A DNA stretch of 64,000 bases, taken from contig NZ_JAERQE010000014.1 of NCBI RefSeq assembly GCF_016734765.1, forward strand, positions 62,001 to 126,000. Reading direction: 5' to 3'. The notes beneath the pieces were generated by a model that was not told the DNA's origin, searched no databases, and was given only the letters and a program-made list of their open reading frames with translations. This document shows positions 28,277 to 37,117 of this stretch, piece after piece. Origin of the DNA: Microvirga soli (GTDB lineage Bacteria; Pseudomonadota; Alphaproteobacteria; Rhizobiales; Beijerinckiaceae). The position numbers were made by a program, and so were the translations under genes. Each line of letters opens with the position of its first letter. Position 1 is the stretch's first letter.

Positions 28277-30511
28277 ATGGCCGACACTCTCGATCTCTCC
28301 ATCTACGTGCAACGCCAGGGCGATGGCACGGCTCATCTCGACCTTGCCGTCGAGGGGATTGATTGTGCCGCCTGCATCGACGAGATCGAGGGTGGCTTAT
28401 GCCGGCTTCCGGGCATTGTGGACGCGCGCCTGAACTACACCAATCATCGTCTCGCCGTGGAATGGCGCGACGGAGCGGTTTCTCCGACCGATGTAGTGGA
28501 AGAACTCCAGCGGCTCGGCTACCGGGGGCATCCCTTCCGGTCGAGGCTGGTGGAGGAAGAGGAGGATCGCCGGGCCAAATGGCTCTTGAAATGCCTGACG
28601 GTTGCAGGCTTCGCCTCCATGAACATCATGTTGCTTGCCGTATCCGTCTGGTCAGGCAACGTCACGGACATCACGCCTGAGACCCGCGACTTCTTCCATT
28701 GGCTCGCTGCCCTCATCGCCCTGCCGGCGGTCGCCTATGCCGGCCAGCCGTTCTTCCGAAGCGCCTTGAACGCGCTGCGCAACCGCCGCACCAACATGGA
28801 TGTGCCGATCGTCATCGGCATTCTGCTGGCCCTGACCGTGTCGGTGGTCGAGACAATCAACTCTGCCGAGCACACATATTTCGACTCTGTCGTCATGCTG
28901 CTCTTCTTCCTGCTCTGCGGCCGCTACCTCGATCAGGCCATGCGGCGCAAAACCCGAGCGGTCGCAAGCAACCTCGCGTCGTTCCGGGCCGAAGTCGCAC
29001 GCAGGATCGAGGAGACAGGCGAGGTCGTCCTGCTCCCCACCGCTGCCTTGAACGCTGGTGACCGGGTTCTTGTGCGCCCGGGTGAGCGCATTTCCGTTGA
29101 CGGCGTCGTCATCTCCGGCTCTTCGGACATTGACGAGAGTCTCGTAACCGGAGAGACGACTCATCGGGCTGTGAGAGCCGAGGATCAGGTCTATGCCGGG
29201 AGCATGAACTACAACGGCACCCTGACCCTGCGGGTCACCGCAGCGGGCAAGGGCACGCTCCTCGACGAGGTCGAAAGGCTGTTGGAGAACGCGGCGGCGG
29301 CCAAATCGCGTTATGTGCAGTTGGCCGACCGGGTGGCAAAGATCTACGCGCCGGTCGTCCACACGGCGGCCGCCATCACGGCCCTGACCTGGATTATGAC
29401 CGGGGCGTCCGTGCACGATGCTCTGATTGCGGCCATTGCGGTTCTCATCATCACATGCCCGTGCGCGCTGGCACTGGCCGTGCCGGTGGTCCAGGTGGTT
29501 GCCTCTGGGGCTCTCTTCCGCGCCGGCGTGTTCCTCAACGCGGGCGACGCCTTCGAGCGCCTGGCCAAGGTCGATACGATCGTCTTCGACAAGACCGGGA
29601 CCCTGACTCTCCCGGCCATGAGTGTGATCAACGCCGGCGATGTGGAGCCCAGGCTGTTGGAGGCCGCAGGCCGGCTTGCGCTGTCGAGCCACCATCCTCT
29701 GGCCGCTGCAGTGGCGCAGATGACTCAAGACCGCCGGCCCTATGGCGATGTCCTGGAAGAGCCCGGTCAGGGTGTTTGGGCCGTCGTAGACGGTCAGGAG
29801 ATGCGGCTCGGCAGCCTGACCTTCTGCGGTGCTCTAGGCATCGCGGAGAAAATAGCCTCGACCGATCCGATGGCCTCCGTAATCGCCTTCTCCTGGGGTG
29901 ACAGGCAGACCGTTCTGCTTGTACGGCAGGCGCTTCGCCCTGACGCTGTCACCATCGTGCAGAGCCTGCGCCAGCGCGGCTTCGACTGCCGCATCCTGTC
30001 CGGCGACCGGTCCGAGGCCGTAGCCCCCATTGCCGCCATGCTCGGCATCGACCTATGGCGCGGCAACTGCAAGCCGGCCGACAAGATCGAAGCGCTTGAA
30101 GCTCTCAAAGCCGACGGCCGCAAGGTGCTGATGGTCGGCGACGGCCTCAACGACGCACCGGCACTGGCGGCGGCACATGTCTCGCTGTCGCCGATCAGTG
30201 CCGCAGATCTGACGCAGGCGCAGGCCGATGCGGTCTTCCTAGGCGACAGGCTGAAGCCTGTGCAGGATACTCTCGAGATCGCCCGCCGGGCTCACCGACT
30301 CATGCGACAGAATCTTGGCATTGCCCTGATCTATAACCTGATTGCCGTTCCCCTCGCCTTCCTTGGCTATGTTACGCCCCTGGTGGCGGCGCTTGCCATG
30401 TCAGGGTCCTCGTCCATCGTGACACTGAACGCTCTTCGGAGCCGCGGCCGGGCTCCCATCATGCCTGCTGCCCCTGTCGCTTCTAATTCTATCCTGGTCG
30501 AGGGAGCCTGA
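28277..30511 (+). CDS. ccoI: Copper-exporting P1B-type ATPase CcoI (FixI), for cbb3 oxidase assembly
   Basis: 744-residue P-type ATPase that supplies copper for the CuB centre of cbb3. An N-terminal metal-binding domain has CAAC at residues 30-33. Membrane metal site CPCALA, phosphorylation site DKTGTLT, TGET in the actuator domain, HHPLA and GDGLNDAP are all present. ATG 28277 with GAGGA at 28262-28266 is preferred to GTG 28250, which overlaps ccoH. Confidence 0.95.
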   Translation: MADTLDLSIYVQRQGDGTAHLDLAVEGIDCAACIDEIEGGLCRLPGIVDARLNYTNHRLAVEWRDGAVSPTDVVEELQRLGYRGHPFRSRLVEEEEDRRAKWLLKCLTVAGFASMNIMLLAVSVWSGNVTDITPETRDFFHWLAALIALPAVAYAGQPFFRSALNALRNRRTNMDVPIVIGILLALTVSVVETINSAEHTYFDSVVMLLFFLLCGRYLDQAMRRKTRAVASNLASFRAEVARRIEETGEVVLLPTAALNAGDRVLVRPGERISVDGVVISGSSDIDESLVTGETTHRAVRAEDQVYAGSMNYNGTLTLRVTAAGKGTLLDEVERLLENAAAAKSRYVQLADRVAKIYAPVVHTAAAITALTWIMTGASVHDALIAAIAVLIITCPCALALAVPVVQVVASGALFRAGVFLNAGDAFERLAKVDTIVFDKTGTLTLPAMSVINAGDVEPRLLEAAGRLALSSHHPLAAAVAQMTQDRRPYGDVLEEPGQGVWAVVDGQEMRLGSLTFCGALGIAEKIASTDPMASVIAFSWGDRQTVLLVRQALRPDAVTIVQSLRQRGFDCRILSGDRSEAVAPIAAMLGIDLWRGNCKPADKIEALEALKADGRKVLMVGDGLNDAPALAAAHVSLSPISAADLTQAQADAVFLGDRLKPVQDTLEIARRAHRLMRQNLGIALIYNLIAVPLAFLGYVTPLVAALAMSGSSSIVTLNALRSRGRAPIMPAAPVASNSILVEGA

Positions 30512-30515
30512 TGCC

Positions 30516-30665
30516 ATGGAAGTGTTGATTTACCTCGTTCCCATAGCCCTCCTGCTGGGGCTCACGGGTCTCGCGGCCTTTCTCTGGTCGCTCAAGGATG
30601 GGCAGTATGACGACGTGCAGGGTGCAGCCGTCCGGGTCCTATCCGATGACGACGTCCGGCGATGA
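30516..30665 (+). CDS. ccoS: cbb3 oxidase maturation protein CcoS
   Basis: 49-residue protein with one N-terminal span (about residues 3-24), then WSLKDGQYDD, the hallmark of CcoS/FixS. It is needed for cofactor insertion into cbb3. It starts 4 bp after ccoI, and its stop overlaps the following ATG as ATGA, coupling it to the next gene. Confidence 0.92.
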   Translation: MEVLIYLVPIALLLGLTGLAAFLWSLKDGQYDDVQGAAVRVLSDDDVRR

Positions 30666-31777
30666 CATCGCTATCCGCCATGCCCCGAGCAGGGCGGCTC
30701 GACTGTGTGTGCGAGCCTGGACCGGTCAGCGACAGCACCGCTGATCGCAGCCCAACGGCGCCTCTCGCCATCGGTTTTGCCTTCTCCATCCTGGCGCAGG
30801 TTCTCACCTTGAGCATCCTCCCGCTGGCGGGCCTCGCGCTTGCGCCGAGCAAGGGCTGGGCCACGGTGCCCTATACAGCCTTCTATGCAGGAGCGGCGCT
30901 CGCCAGTCTGCCAGCGTCCCTCCTTCTCGATTCCTTCGGACGCCGGGCGGCTTTTTCTCTGGGCGGGAGCCTTGGGGCGGCGGGCGGCCTGGTTCTGGTC
31001 TGGGCTCTCGTGACGCTGCATTTCGGAGCCCTGGTGCTCGGGGCCTTCTGGCTCGGCATCGCTGCTGGCTTTGGCTTGTTCTATCGCCATGCTGCCATGC
31101 CCATGGGTAGCAAGGGCACCAGACCTGTACTGATCGTCTTCGGAGCAGCCACCCTTGCGAGCTTGGCTGCGCCGACCATTGCCGATCTCGCAGGGATCTT
31201 TGCCTCACCGCGGGCATTTGCCGGAACGGCGGCGGCGGCCGCACTGGCTCATGTGGGGTCTCTTGCCGCCACCGCGGCTCTTCCCTATCGCAGGACGCGT
31301 GAGGTTCAAAGCCAAGCCAAGGGGTTGCAACGGTTGCGCGACATTGTGGCGCCAACGGCTCTCGGCACCTTGGCTTGGTTCCTCATGACGGCTCTCATGG
31401 GCGCGATGCCGATCGCAATGGTTGGGTGCGGCCTTGCGGAGGCCGTCGCAGGAACGGTCGCGTGGCACATCATGGCCATGTATGCCCCTTCCCTGGCACT
31501 TGCCTGCCTTCCCAGCGCGGCCCGCCCTGTTCCTCTGGTTTCACTGGGAGGCCTTCTGCTGATCGCAGGAAGCCTGATCTTTGGATTATCTCAGGAAGCG
31601 ACGGGCTTTTCCCTTTCGGTCGCCCTGATCGGCATTGGATGGTCACTTGTGACCCTCGGCACCACCTTATGGATTTATAAGGATGGCGCGCCATCGCGCC
31701 TCCTGCTCGGCATTCACGACGGTTCCCTGCTCAGCGGCGCACTTCTGGGGGCATTCGCGGCCAGCGCCTTCTCGTAA
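30662..31777 (+). CDS. ccoA: MFS-type copper importer, CcoA-like
   Basis: 371-residue membrane protein of the major facilitator superfamily, with about ten hydrophobic spans and the loop DSFGRRAAF after the second or third. CcoA of Rhodobacter imports copper for cbb3 oxidase through an MxxxM and an HxxxM motif about 28 residues apart. Here M242-TAL-M246 and H269-IMA-M273 are 27 apart in the corresponding region. ATGA overlap with ccoS ties it to the cbb3 assembly operon. The first 30 or so residues are polar and the true start may be slightly downstream. Confidence 0.8.
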   Translation: MTSLSAMPRAGRLDCVCEPGPVSDSTADRSPTAPLAIGFAFSILAQVLTLSILPLAGLALAPSKGWATVPYTAFYAGAALASLPASLLLDSFGRRAAFSLGGSLGAAGGLVLVWALVTLHFGALVLGAFWLGIAAGFGLFYRHAAMPMGSKGTRPVLIVFGAATLASLAAPTIADLAGIFASPRAFAGTAAAAALAHVGSLAATAALPYRRTREVQSQAKGLQRLRDIVAPTALGTLAWFLMTALMGAMPIAMVGCGLAEAVAGTVAWHIMAMYAPSLALACLPSAARPVPLVSLGGLLLIAGSLIFGLSQEATGFSLSVALIGIGWSLVTLGTTLWIYKDGAPSRLLLGIHDGSLLSGALLGAFAASAFS

Positions 31778-31816
31778 CCTTCTCTCCCGCGACATGCCTT
31801 CCATAGAAGGCAACCC

Positions 31817-31833
31817 GCTCCTGTGATAGGAGC
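31817..31833. terminator. Hairpin between ccoA and fixL
   Basis: GCTCCT (31817-31822) and AGGAGC (31828-31833) pair around a 5-nt loop, 40 bp past the ccoA stop. It has no T run, so it could be a weak terminator or a regulatory element. Confidence 0.35.
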
Positions 31834-31910
31834 CAGGGTGGAAACAACGATTTTTACAGGGTATACCGCACCTGATGCTCCGGAGCCCGTTTCCGGACGG
31901 GAGAATCTGT

Positions 31911-33452
31911 TTGACGACTGCGCCCAACCTCACTGCCGTCTCGCCATGCTCGGATCAGACTTTCGAGCGCCTCGTAGATGCAGTGGCAGATTACGCGATC
32001 TGCATGCTTGACTTGCAGGGGCATGTCACCACCTGGAACACCGGAGCCGAGTATATTACCGGCTGGGGCAAGGACCAGGTTCTGGGCCGGCATTTCTCGA
32101 TTTTCCATACGCCCGAGGATCGGGCGGATGGCAAGGCTGACCGCGCACTCGAACTCGCCCATAAAACTGGCCGTTTCGAGGAACAGGGTATCCGAGTTCG
32201 TCAGGATGGCACCACTTTCCTGGCACATGTCAGCCTGACCCCATTGAAGGACGCAGCGGGGCAGTTGCTGGGCTATGCCAAGGTAACGCGCGACATCACC
32301 GAACGCGCTGCAGCTGAAGAAGCTCTCAAAACCCGTGAAGCGCATCTTCGTTCGATCCTGGAGACTGTGCCGGACGCCATGATCGTTATCGATGAGCAGG
32401 CGAGGATGCAGTTCTTCAGCGCCGCAGCCGAACGCCTGTTCAATTTTAAGGCGCAAGAAGTGATTGGTGAGAACATCAAGATTCTCATGCCAAATCCCTA
32501 CCGGGACCAGCATGACACTTATATGAGCCGCTATCTCACGACCGGTGAGCGCAAGATCATTGGAATCGGACGCGTAGTGGTCGGGCAGCGCAAGGATGGT
32601 TCCACGTTTCCTATGGAGCTTGCAGTCGGTGAAATGCGCTCCAGCGGCCAGCGTTACTTTACCGGATTTATCCGTGACCTGACGGAGCGCCAGAGAACTG
32701 AAGCCCGCCTGCAGGAGCTGCAATCCGAACTCGTTCACATGTCTCGCTTCACGGCTCTTGGCGAGATGGCTTCGACATTAGCCCACGAGATCAATCAGCC
32801 CCTCACGGCCATCGCCAATTACCTCAAGGGATGCCGCCGCATCCTCCAACGCATGGTAGGCGACGAAGTACCTATGCTGCAGAATGCGGTCAACGAGGCG
32901 GCCGACCAAGCCCTCCGGGCAGGCCAGGTCATCCGCCATCTGCGTGAGTTCGTGACCCGTGGCGAAAGCGAACGCCACATCGAGAACCTGCCTAAGCTCG
33001 TCGAGGAAGCAAGCGCACTGGCCCTGGTCGGCGCTAAGGAGAGAGACGTACGCGTCACCTTCAGTCTCGATCCCAATGCCTCTCTTGTGCTGGCGGATCG
33101 CATTCAGGTGCAGCAGGTCTTGCTGAACCTCATTCGCAATGCCATCGAGGCGATGCAGGATGCGCCGCAACGCGAACTCGTGGTGGCAACCAAAGCGCTG
33201 TCGAGCGACCACATGATTGAAGTCAGCGTCTCGGACACGGGCACCGGCATCGCACCTGAGATCATCAATCAACTATTCCAGCCGTTCATCACGACCAAGA
33301 AGCACGGCATGGGTGTCGGCCTTTCGATCTGCCGGACGATCATCGAGTCGCATGGCGGCAAGATCTGGGTTAAGTCGAAGCCGAACCAGGGCACCAGTTT
33401 CAGGTTTACCCTGCGATCTGTCAGTCAGGAGGAGTTGGCTAATGCCGAGTGA
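31911..33452 (+). CDS. fixL: Oxygen-sensing histidine kinase FixL
   Basis: Soluble haem sensor kinase, 513 residues from TTG 31911. PAS domain 1 is at about 15-130. PAS domain 2 (about 145-260) binds haem, with proximal H201 (in YRDQHDTY) and the signalling arginine R221 (in GIGRVV). The kinase core has phospho-acceptor H292 (HEINQP) and N, G1 and G2 boxes ([24 protein letters not shown]). TTG 31911 with GGGAG at 31899-31903 brings residue numbers within one of Bradyrhizobium FixL (H200, R220, H291); ATG 31875 is the alternative. It overlaps fixJ. Confidence 0.93.
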   Translation: MTTAPNLTAVSPCSDQTFERLVDAVADYAICMLDLQGHVTTWNTGAEYITGWGKDQVLGRHFSIFHTPEDRADGKADRALELAHKTGRFEEQGIRVRQDGTTFLAHVSLTPLKDAAGQLLGYAKVTRDITERAAAEEALKTREAHLRSILETVPDAMIVIDEQARMQFFSAAAERLFNFKAQEVIGENIKILMPNPYRDQHDTYMSRYLTTGERKIIGIGRVVVGQRKDGSTFPMELAVGEMRSSGQRYFTGFIRDLTERQRTEARLQELQSELVHMSRFTALGEMASTLAHEINQPLTAIANYLKGCRRILQRMVGDEVPMLQNAVNEAADQALRAGQVIRHLREFVTRGESERHIENLPKLVEEASALALVGAKERDVRVTFSLDPNASLVLADRIQVQQVLLNLIRNAIEAMQDAPQRELVVATKALSSDHMIEVSVSDTGTGIAPEIINQLFQPFITTKKHGMGVGLSICRTIIESHGGKIWVKSKPNQGTSFRFTLRSVSQEELANAE

Positions 33453-34068
33453 GGCTGTTGTACATGTGGTTGATGATGATCAGGCGGTACGCCAATCGCT
33501 TTCTTTCCTGCTCGCCTCAGACGGCCTGCCAGTGCGCCTTCACGAATCTGCCTCCTCGTTCCTGCAAAATGTGAGGGATGCATCGACCGGATGCATCATT
33601 ACCGATGTCCGCATGCCAGGGATCGACGGCATCGAGTTTCTACGTCGCCTGAAGGCAGGCGGCTTCAGGCTTCCTGTCATCGTCATGACAGGCCATGCGG
33701 ATGTCCCTTTGGCCGTTGAAGCCATGAAAGAGGGCGCGCTCGACTTTATCGAAAAGCCCTTCGACGACGATCTCTTTCTCGCAGCCGTCCGGGCCGCTCT
33801 GAAGCGCCAAGAGCAGAATGCTCACCAGGACGCCCAAGCCACCGAGATCAAAGCGCGGGCTCTCTCCCTTTCTGAGCGCGAGGCCCAGGTTCTGGAAGGT
33901 CTTGTCTCCGGCAAAGCCAACAAGGTCATTGCCTACGATCTCGGCATCAGCCCGCGTACGGTTGAAATCTATCGGGCAAACGTTATGAGCAAGATGCAGG
34001 CTTCAAGCCTCTCGGAGCTTGTCCGTATGGCTCTTCTGATCGGCCAGCGGTCCATCCCTGGTCCTTAA
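33442..34068 (+). CDS. fixJ: Response regulator FixJ
   Basis: 208-residue DNA-binding regulator activated by FixL. The receiver domain has the acidic pair DDD (11-13), phospho-aspartate D55 (TDVRMPG) and lysine in EKPF. The C-terminal LuxR-type helix-turn-helix includes [12 protein letters not shown] and [19 protein letters not shown] 33442 overlaps the fixL stop and has AGGAGGAG at 33428-33435. Its expected targets are the two genes downstream. Confidence 0.94.
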   Translation: MPSEAVVHVVDDDQAVRQSLSFLLASDGLPVRLHESASSFLQNVRDASTGCIITDVRMPGIDGIEFLRRLKAGGFRLPVIVMTGHADVPLAVEAMKEGALDFIEKPFDDDLFLAAVRAALKRQEQNAHQDAQATEIKARALSLSEREAQVLEGLVSGKANKVIAYDLGISPRTVEIYRANVMSKMQASSLSELVRMALLIGQRSIPGP

Positions 34069-34081
34069 GGGAAATTCCTGA
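34066..34081. promoter_or_regulatory. Candidate FixJ operator upstream of the response-regulator gene
   Basis: TAAGGGAAATTCCTGA begins in the fixJ stop codon and shares 13 of 16 positions with TAAGGGATATCCCTTA at 34572-34587 before fixK. The distances to the downstream starts are similar (99 and 82 bp). Confidence 0.5.
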
Positions 34082-34179
34082 ATAGGAGAGAGCCTGCAAG
34101 TTGAGGCATATCAAGTCCTTAATTCCGTGGGTGGAGTAGGCCCAAGGTTCTCCAGCCAGGAATTGCGCAGGATCGTACC

Positions 34180-34557
34180 ATGCCGGTGAAATCAGGGCCG
34201 GTCATCGTCGTGGACGATGACGCGGCCGTCCGACAATCGTTGAAGTTTGCTCTCGAGATGGAGGGCCTGGACGTGCGCCTCTATGAGAGCGGCGACCAGC
34301 TCCTTGCCGATGTCGACCTGCCTGCAACCGGCTGCCTCGTCGTCGATTACTACATGCCGAAGATGAACGGGGTCGAGTTGATGGAGCGGCTCCGGCGACG
34401 TGCCGTCAAGCTCCCGGGCATATTGATCACAGCCAGAGCCACCAAGGATATGCAGAAGCGGGCGGTTCACTCCGGCTTTCGGCAGGTGCTGGAAAAGCCG
34501 CTTGAGGACAGCACCCTGATTGACAGCATTCTTGGGGCTCTCTCGCCTTCTGCTTAG
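34180..34557 (+). CDS. Single-domain response regulator
   Basis: 125 residues, a CheY-like receiver only. It has acidic residues VDDD, phospho-aspartate D56 (in VVDYYMP) and lysine in LEKP; no output domain is present. It sits between fixJ and fixK, a position also occupied by a receiver protein in Bradyrhizobium. It may compete for phosphate from FixL, or serve as a feedback brake in the way FixT does in other rhizobia; the mechanism is inference. Confidence 0.88.
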   Translation: MPVKSGPVIVVDDDAAVRQSLKFALEMEGLDVRLYESGDQLLADVDLPATGCLVVDYYMPKMNGVELMERLRRRAVKLPGILITARATKDMQKRAVHSGFRQVLEKPLEDSTLIDSILGALSPSA

Positions 34558-34569
34558 TGCCTGCGATCA

Positions 34570-34589
34570 CCTAAGGGATATCCCTTAGG
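34570..34589. promoter_or_regulatory. 20-bp perfect palindrome upstream of fixK, candidate FixJ operator
   Basis: CCTAAGGGATATCCCTTAGG is a perfect 20-bp palindrome 79 bp before the fixK start. The response-regulator gene upstream carries a similar sequence. FixJ is the likely binder, because fixK is its classical target. Confidence 0.6.
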
Positions 34590-34668
34590 GGAAGCATCTG
34601 AATTTTACGGCCCACCCCCCCAAGGTAATTCTGAGCTCACGTCAGACACAGAAGAAGACGAGAGTTCC

Positions 34669-35349
34669 ATGCAAACCGTCCACGCCTCAAGCATCTCCCA
34701 GCCCGCGCCTGCTATCCTTCTACGCAGTGTTCCCCTGCCGCGCCCGTCACAGGATACAGTCGCCCTAGGAGCCACACGCACTGTCGCCAAGGACGAAGAG
34801 ATTTTTGCCGAGGGAGACCGACCGGCCTTTTTCTACAAGGTGGTGACCGGCGCAGTGCGGACCTACAAGCTTCTCAGCGACGGACGGCGGCAGATTGATG
34901 CCTTTCACCTTCCTGGCGACATCTTTGGCCTTGAACCCGGTGAGGAACACCGCTTCACCGCCGAGGCACTCGGAGACACGACCGTCGTCCTCTACCGCCA
35001 CTGCAATCTTGGCGCATTAGCCCTGGATGGCGGAGAACTTTCCCGGCAGATCGTGACCGCAATGATGCGCTCGCTTGAGCACGCGCAAAATCACATGCTG
35101 CTTCTCGGACGCAAGAACGCGTTAGAGAAAGTCGCCACGTTCCTGCTCGCCATGTCGAAACGCGTTTCCAATGACGAACAGGTCGACCTCCCAATGTCGC
35201 GCCTCGACATCGCTGATCACCTAGGCCTGACCATCGAAACGGTCTCGCGTTCCTTGACCCAGCTGGAACGTAAGGGTGTTATCGATCTCCCCACACACCG
35301 TTCCATCGTCTTACGCGACAAAGAAGCCTTGGGGCAGCTGGATTCTTAA
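34669..35349 (+). CDS. fixK: FixK-type Crp/Fnr transcription regulator
   Basis: 226-residue regulator with a cyclic-nucleotide-like beta barrel (about 35-120), a dimer helix (about 125-160) and a helix-turn-helix (about 177-205) whose recognition helix contains E190-TVSR194, the FNR-type pattern that reads TTGAT. No N-terminal cysteine cluster is present, so it is FixK rather than an Fe-S FNR, and it depends on FixJ for oxygen control. Its single cysteine is in YRHCNL (C112). Targets in this window are hemN, ccoN and ccoG. Confidence 0.92.
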   Translation: MQTVHASSISQPAPAILLRSVPLPRPSQDTVALGATRTVAKDEEIFAEGDRPAFFYKVVTGAVRTYKLLSDGRRQIDAFHLPGDIFGLEPGEEHRFTAEALGDTTVVLYRHCNLGALALDGGELSRQIVTAMMRSLEHAQNHMLLLGRKNALEKVATFLLAMSKRVSNDEQVDLPMSRLDIADHLGLTIETVSRSLTQLERKGVIDLPTHRSIVLRDKEALGQLDS

Positions 35350-35494
35350 GATTTGAAAGACCAAAAGTATCGGAACGGGAGCGTTTGTAATATACGGCTT
35401 GACTAAGCACGCCGATATTATCGTTTTCCCATAGGCGCAGGTCTTACAGTACGAAGTTATGAAGAACTCCATACTGGAGTTCTCGGCGGAATTT

Positions 35495-36292
35495 TCAAAT
35501 AATTGCACCAGCACCGGCTGCGATCAGTGTCCGTGTATCGGCTACGCTTGCGCGAGACGCAGCGGCGAGGAGGCGGACGTCGTTGGGGAGTGTCACTAGA
35601 TCGAAGCCCCAGCTTATGGCCTTTGCGGCGTAGGCCGGCGCACCGCAGTGAAGGGCGGCACGGATGCCAGTCCGATGGGCGGCATCGAGGATCTTGCGGA
35701 TCGCGTCTACCATCTCCGGTTCCTCCCGATCGAAACCGAAGGGGTATTGCCGCCCGGTCAGCCCAAGGGTCAGATCGGACGGGCCGATATAGATGCCGTC
35801 CAAGCCTGGGGTCGAAACGATCTCCTCAAGATTTTTAAATGCCTCAGCCGTTTCGATCATAGCGAAGCAGAGAACATAGTCATCTGCCTCCGCACCATAG
35901 TTTGATCCAGCGGAGAACACGGCCCGGGTCGGACCGAAGCTGCGGGTTCCTGCCGGAGGATAGCGCATGTACGACACAAGTTCGGCCGCTTCGGCCCCGC
36001 TGTTGATCATCGGGCAAATGACCCCGCAGGCTCCAGCGTCAAGCACCTTCATGATGGCGGCGGGATCGAGCCACGGAACACGCACGAGAGGCGCGACTTC
36101 ACTGGCGCGCATCGCCTGCAGCATGCTGACTGCAACCTGATAGTCGATGAGCCCATGCTGGAGGTCGATCGTGATGGAATCGTATCCCTGCTCCGCCAGA
36201 ATCTCGGCCGTAAACGCATTCGGAATTGAGAGCCAGCCATTTAGTACCGGCTTGTTGTCCGCCCATAGCGACTTAATCCTGTTCGCTTTCAT
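35495..36292 (-). CDS. HpcH/HpaI-family class II aldolase
   Basis: 265-residue aldolase of the HpcH/HpaI (2-keto-3-deoxy acid aldolase) family. Typical features are the divalent-metal and pyruvate-binding motifs DLQHG, MIET (metal-ligand glutamate) and YIGPSDLTL. It should cleave a 2-keto-3-deoxy sugar acid to pyruvate plus an aldehyde, as in RhmA, YfaU or GarL. It is the last gene of the Tct operon, 87 bp after the RraA-family gene, fitting the final step of the proposed sugar-acid pathway. Confidence 0.88.
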   Translation of the reverse strand: MKANRIKSLWADNKPVLNGWLSIPNAFTAEILAEQGYDSITIDLQHGLIDYQVAVSMLQAMRASEVAPLVRVPWLDPAAIMKVLDAGACGVICPMINSGAEAAELVSYMRYPPAGTRSFGPTRAVFSAGSNYGAEADDYVLCFAMIETAEAFKNLEEIVSTPGLDGIYIGPSDLTLGLTGRQYPFGFDREEPEMVDAIRKILDAAHRTGIRAALHCGAPAYAAKAISWGFDLVTLPNDVRLLAAASRASVADTRTLIAAGAGAII

Positions 36293-36379
36293 CTCGCCTC
36301 CAAATGACCTACACCTTGCGCTTGGAGCGTAAGGCGTTTTGCAGACTCGTCATGTTGTCGCTCTTCGTCAACCATCCAA

Positions 36380-37099
36380 TCAGCGGCCCGTTCTCTCGCG
36401 CCAAGCTGCAAAGTCGATGCTGGCCTGCTCGTCCGTGGCCGGATAGAGGCCCAGGATGGAACGCCCCTTCAGGACCTCCTCGGTCACGAAATCCTCGAAC
36501 GCCGTCATCTCGACCGTCTCATCTGCGATCTCGTCAGCCAGGTGAGCCGGAATCACCACCACGCCTTCGGCATCGCCGACGATGACGTCGCCGGGGAACA
36601 CCGGCGCATCGCCGCAGCCGATCGGCACGTTGATGTCGATGGCTTGGTGCAGGGTCAAGTTGGTCGGGGCGGATGGACGATTGTGATAAGCTGGAATCCC
36701 AAGGCTCTCGATCTCGGGCGTATCGCGAAAGCCGCCGTCGGTGACCACGCCGGCAACGCCCCGCACCATCAAGCGGGAGATCAAGATCGAGCCGGCCGAG
36801 GCCGCACGCGGGTTCTTGCGGCTGTCCATGACGAGAACCGCCCCCGGAGGGCAGATCTCTACCGCCTTACGCTGCGGATGCTCACGGTCCCTGAAGACGC
36901 TCAGCTGGTTCAGGTCCTCACGAGCCGGCATGTAGCGCAGCGTGAAGGCCTCGCCCACCATCGGGCCAGCATCGCGGTTGATGCGGTGGACGTCCTGGAT
37001 CCACTGGTTGCGCAGCCCGCGCTTGTAGAGAGCCGTCATCAGCGTAGGGGTCGCGACTTTCTTGAGCTTCTCGCAGGTCTCAGACTTCAGTCCGGTCAT
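36380..37099 (-). CDS. RraA-family protein (possible aldolase or decarboxylase)
   Basis: 239-residue protein of the RraA/HMG-aldolase family. Family motifs include VMDSRKNPRAASAGSILI, DGGFRDTPEI (conserved Arg-Asp that holds the metal and pyruvate moiety) and GDAEGVVVIP. Members cleave 4-hydroxy-4-methyl-2-oxoglutarate or decarboxylate oxaloacetate, or act on sugar-derived keto acids. AGGAG is 8 bp before the ATG. It lies between the dehydratase and the aldolase genes, and its exact step in this pathway is unknown. Confidence 0.85.
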   Translation of the reverse strand: MTGLKSETCEKLKKVATPTLMTALYKRGLRNQWIQDVHRINRDAGPMVGEAFTLRYMPAREDLNQLSVFRDREHPQRKAVEICPPGAVLVMDSRKNPRAASAGSILISRLMVRGVAGVVTDGGFRDTPEIESLGIPAYHNRPSAPTNLTLHQAIDINVPIGCGDAPVFPGDVIVGDAEGVVVIPAHLADEIADETVEMTAFEDFVTEEVLKGRSILGLYPATDEQASIDFAAWRERTGR

Positions 37100-37117
37100 T
37101 GGTGCATCTCCTGGAAC

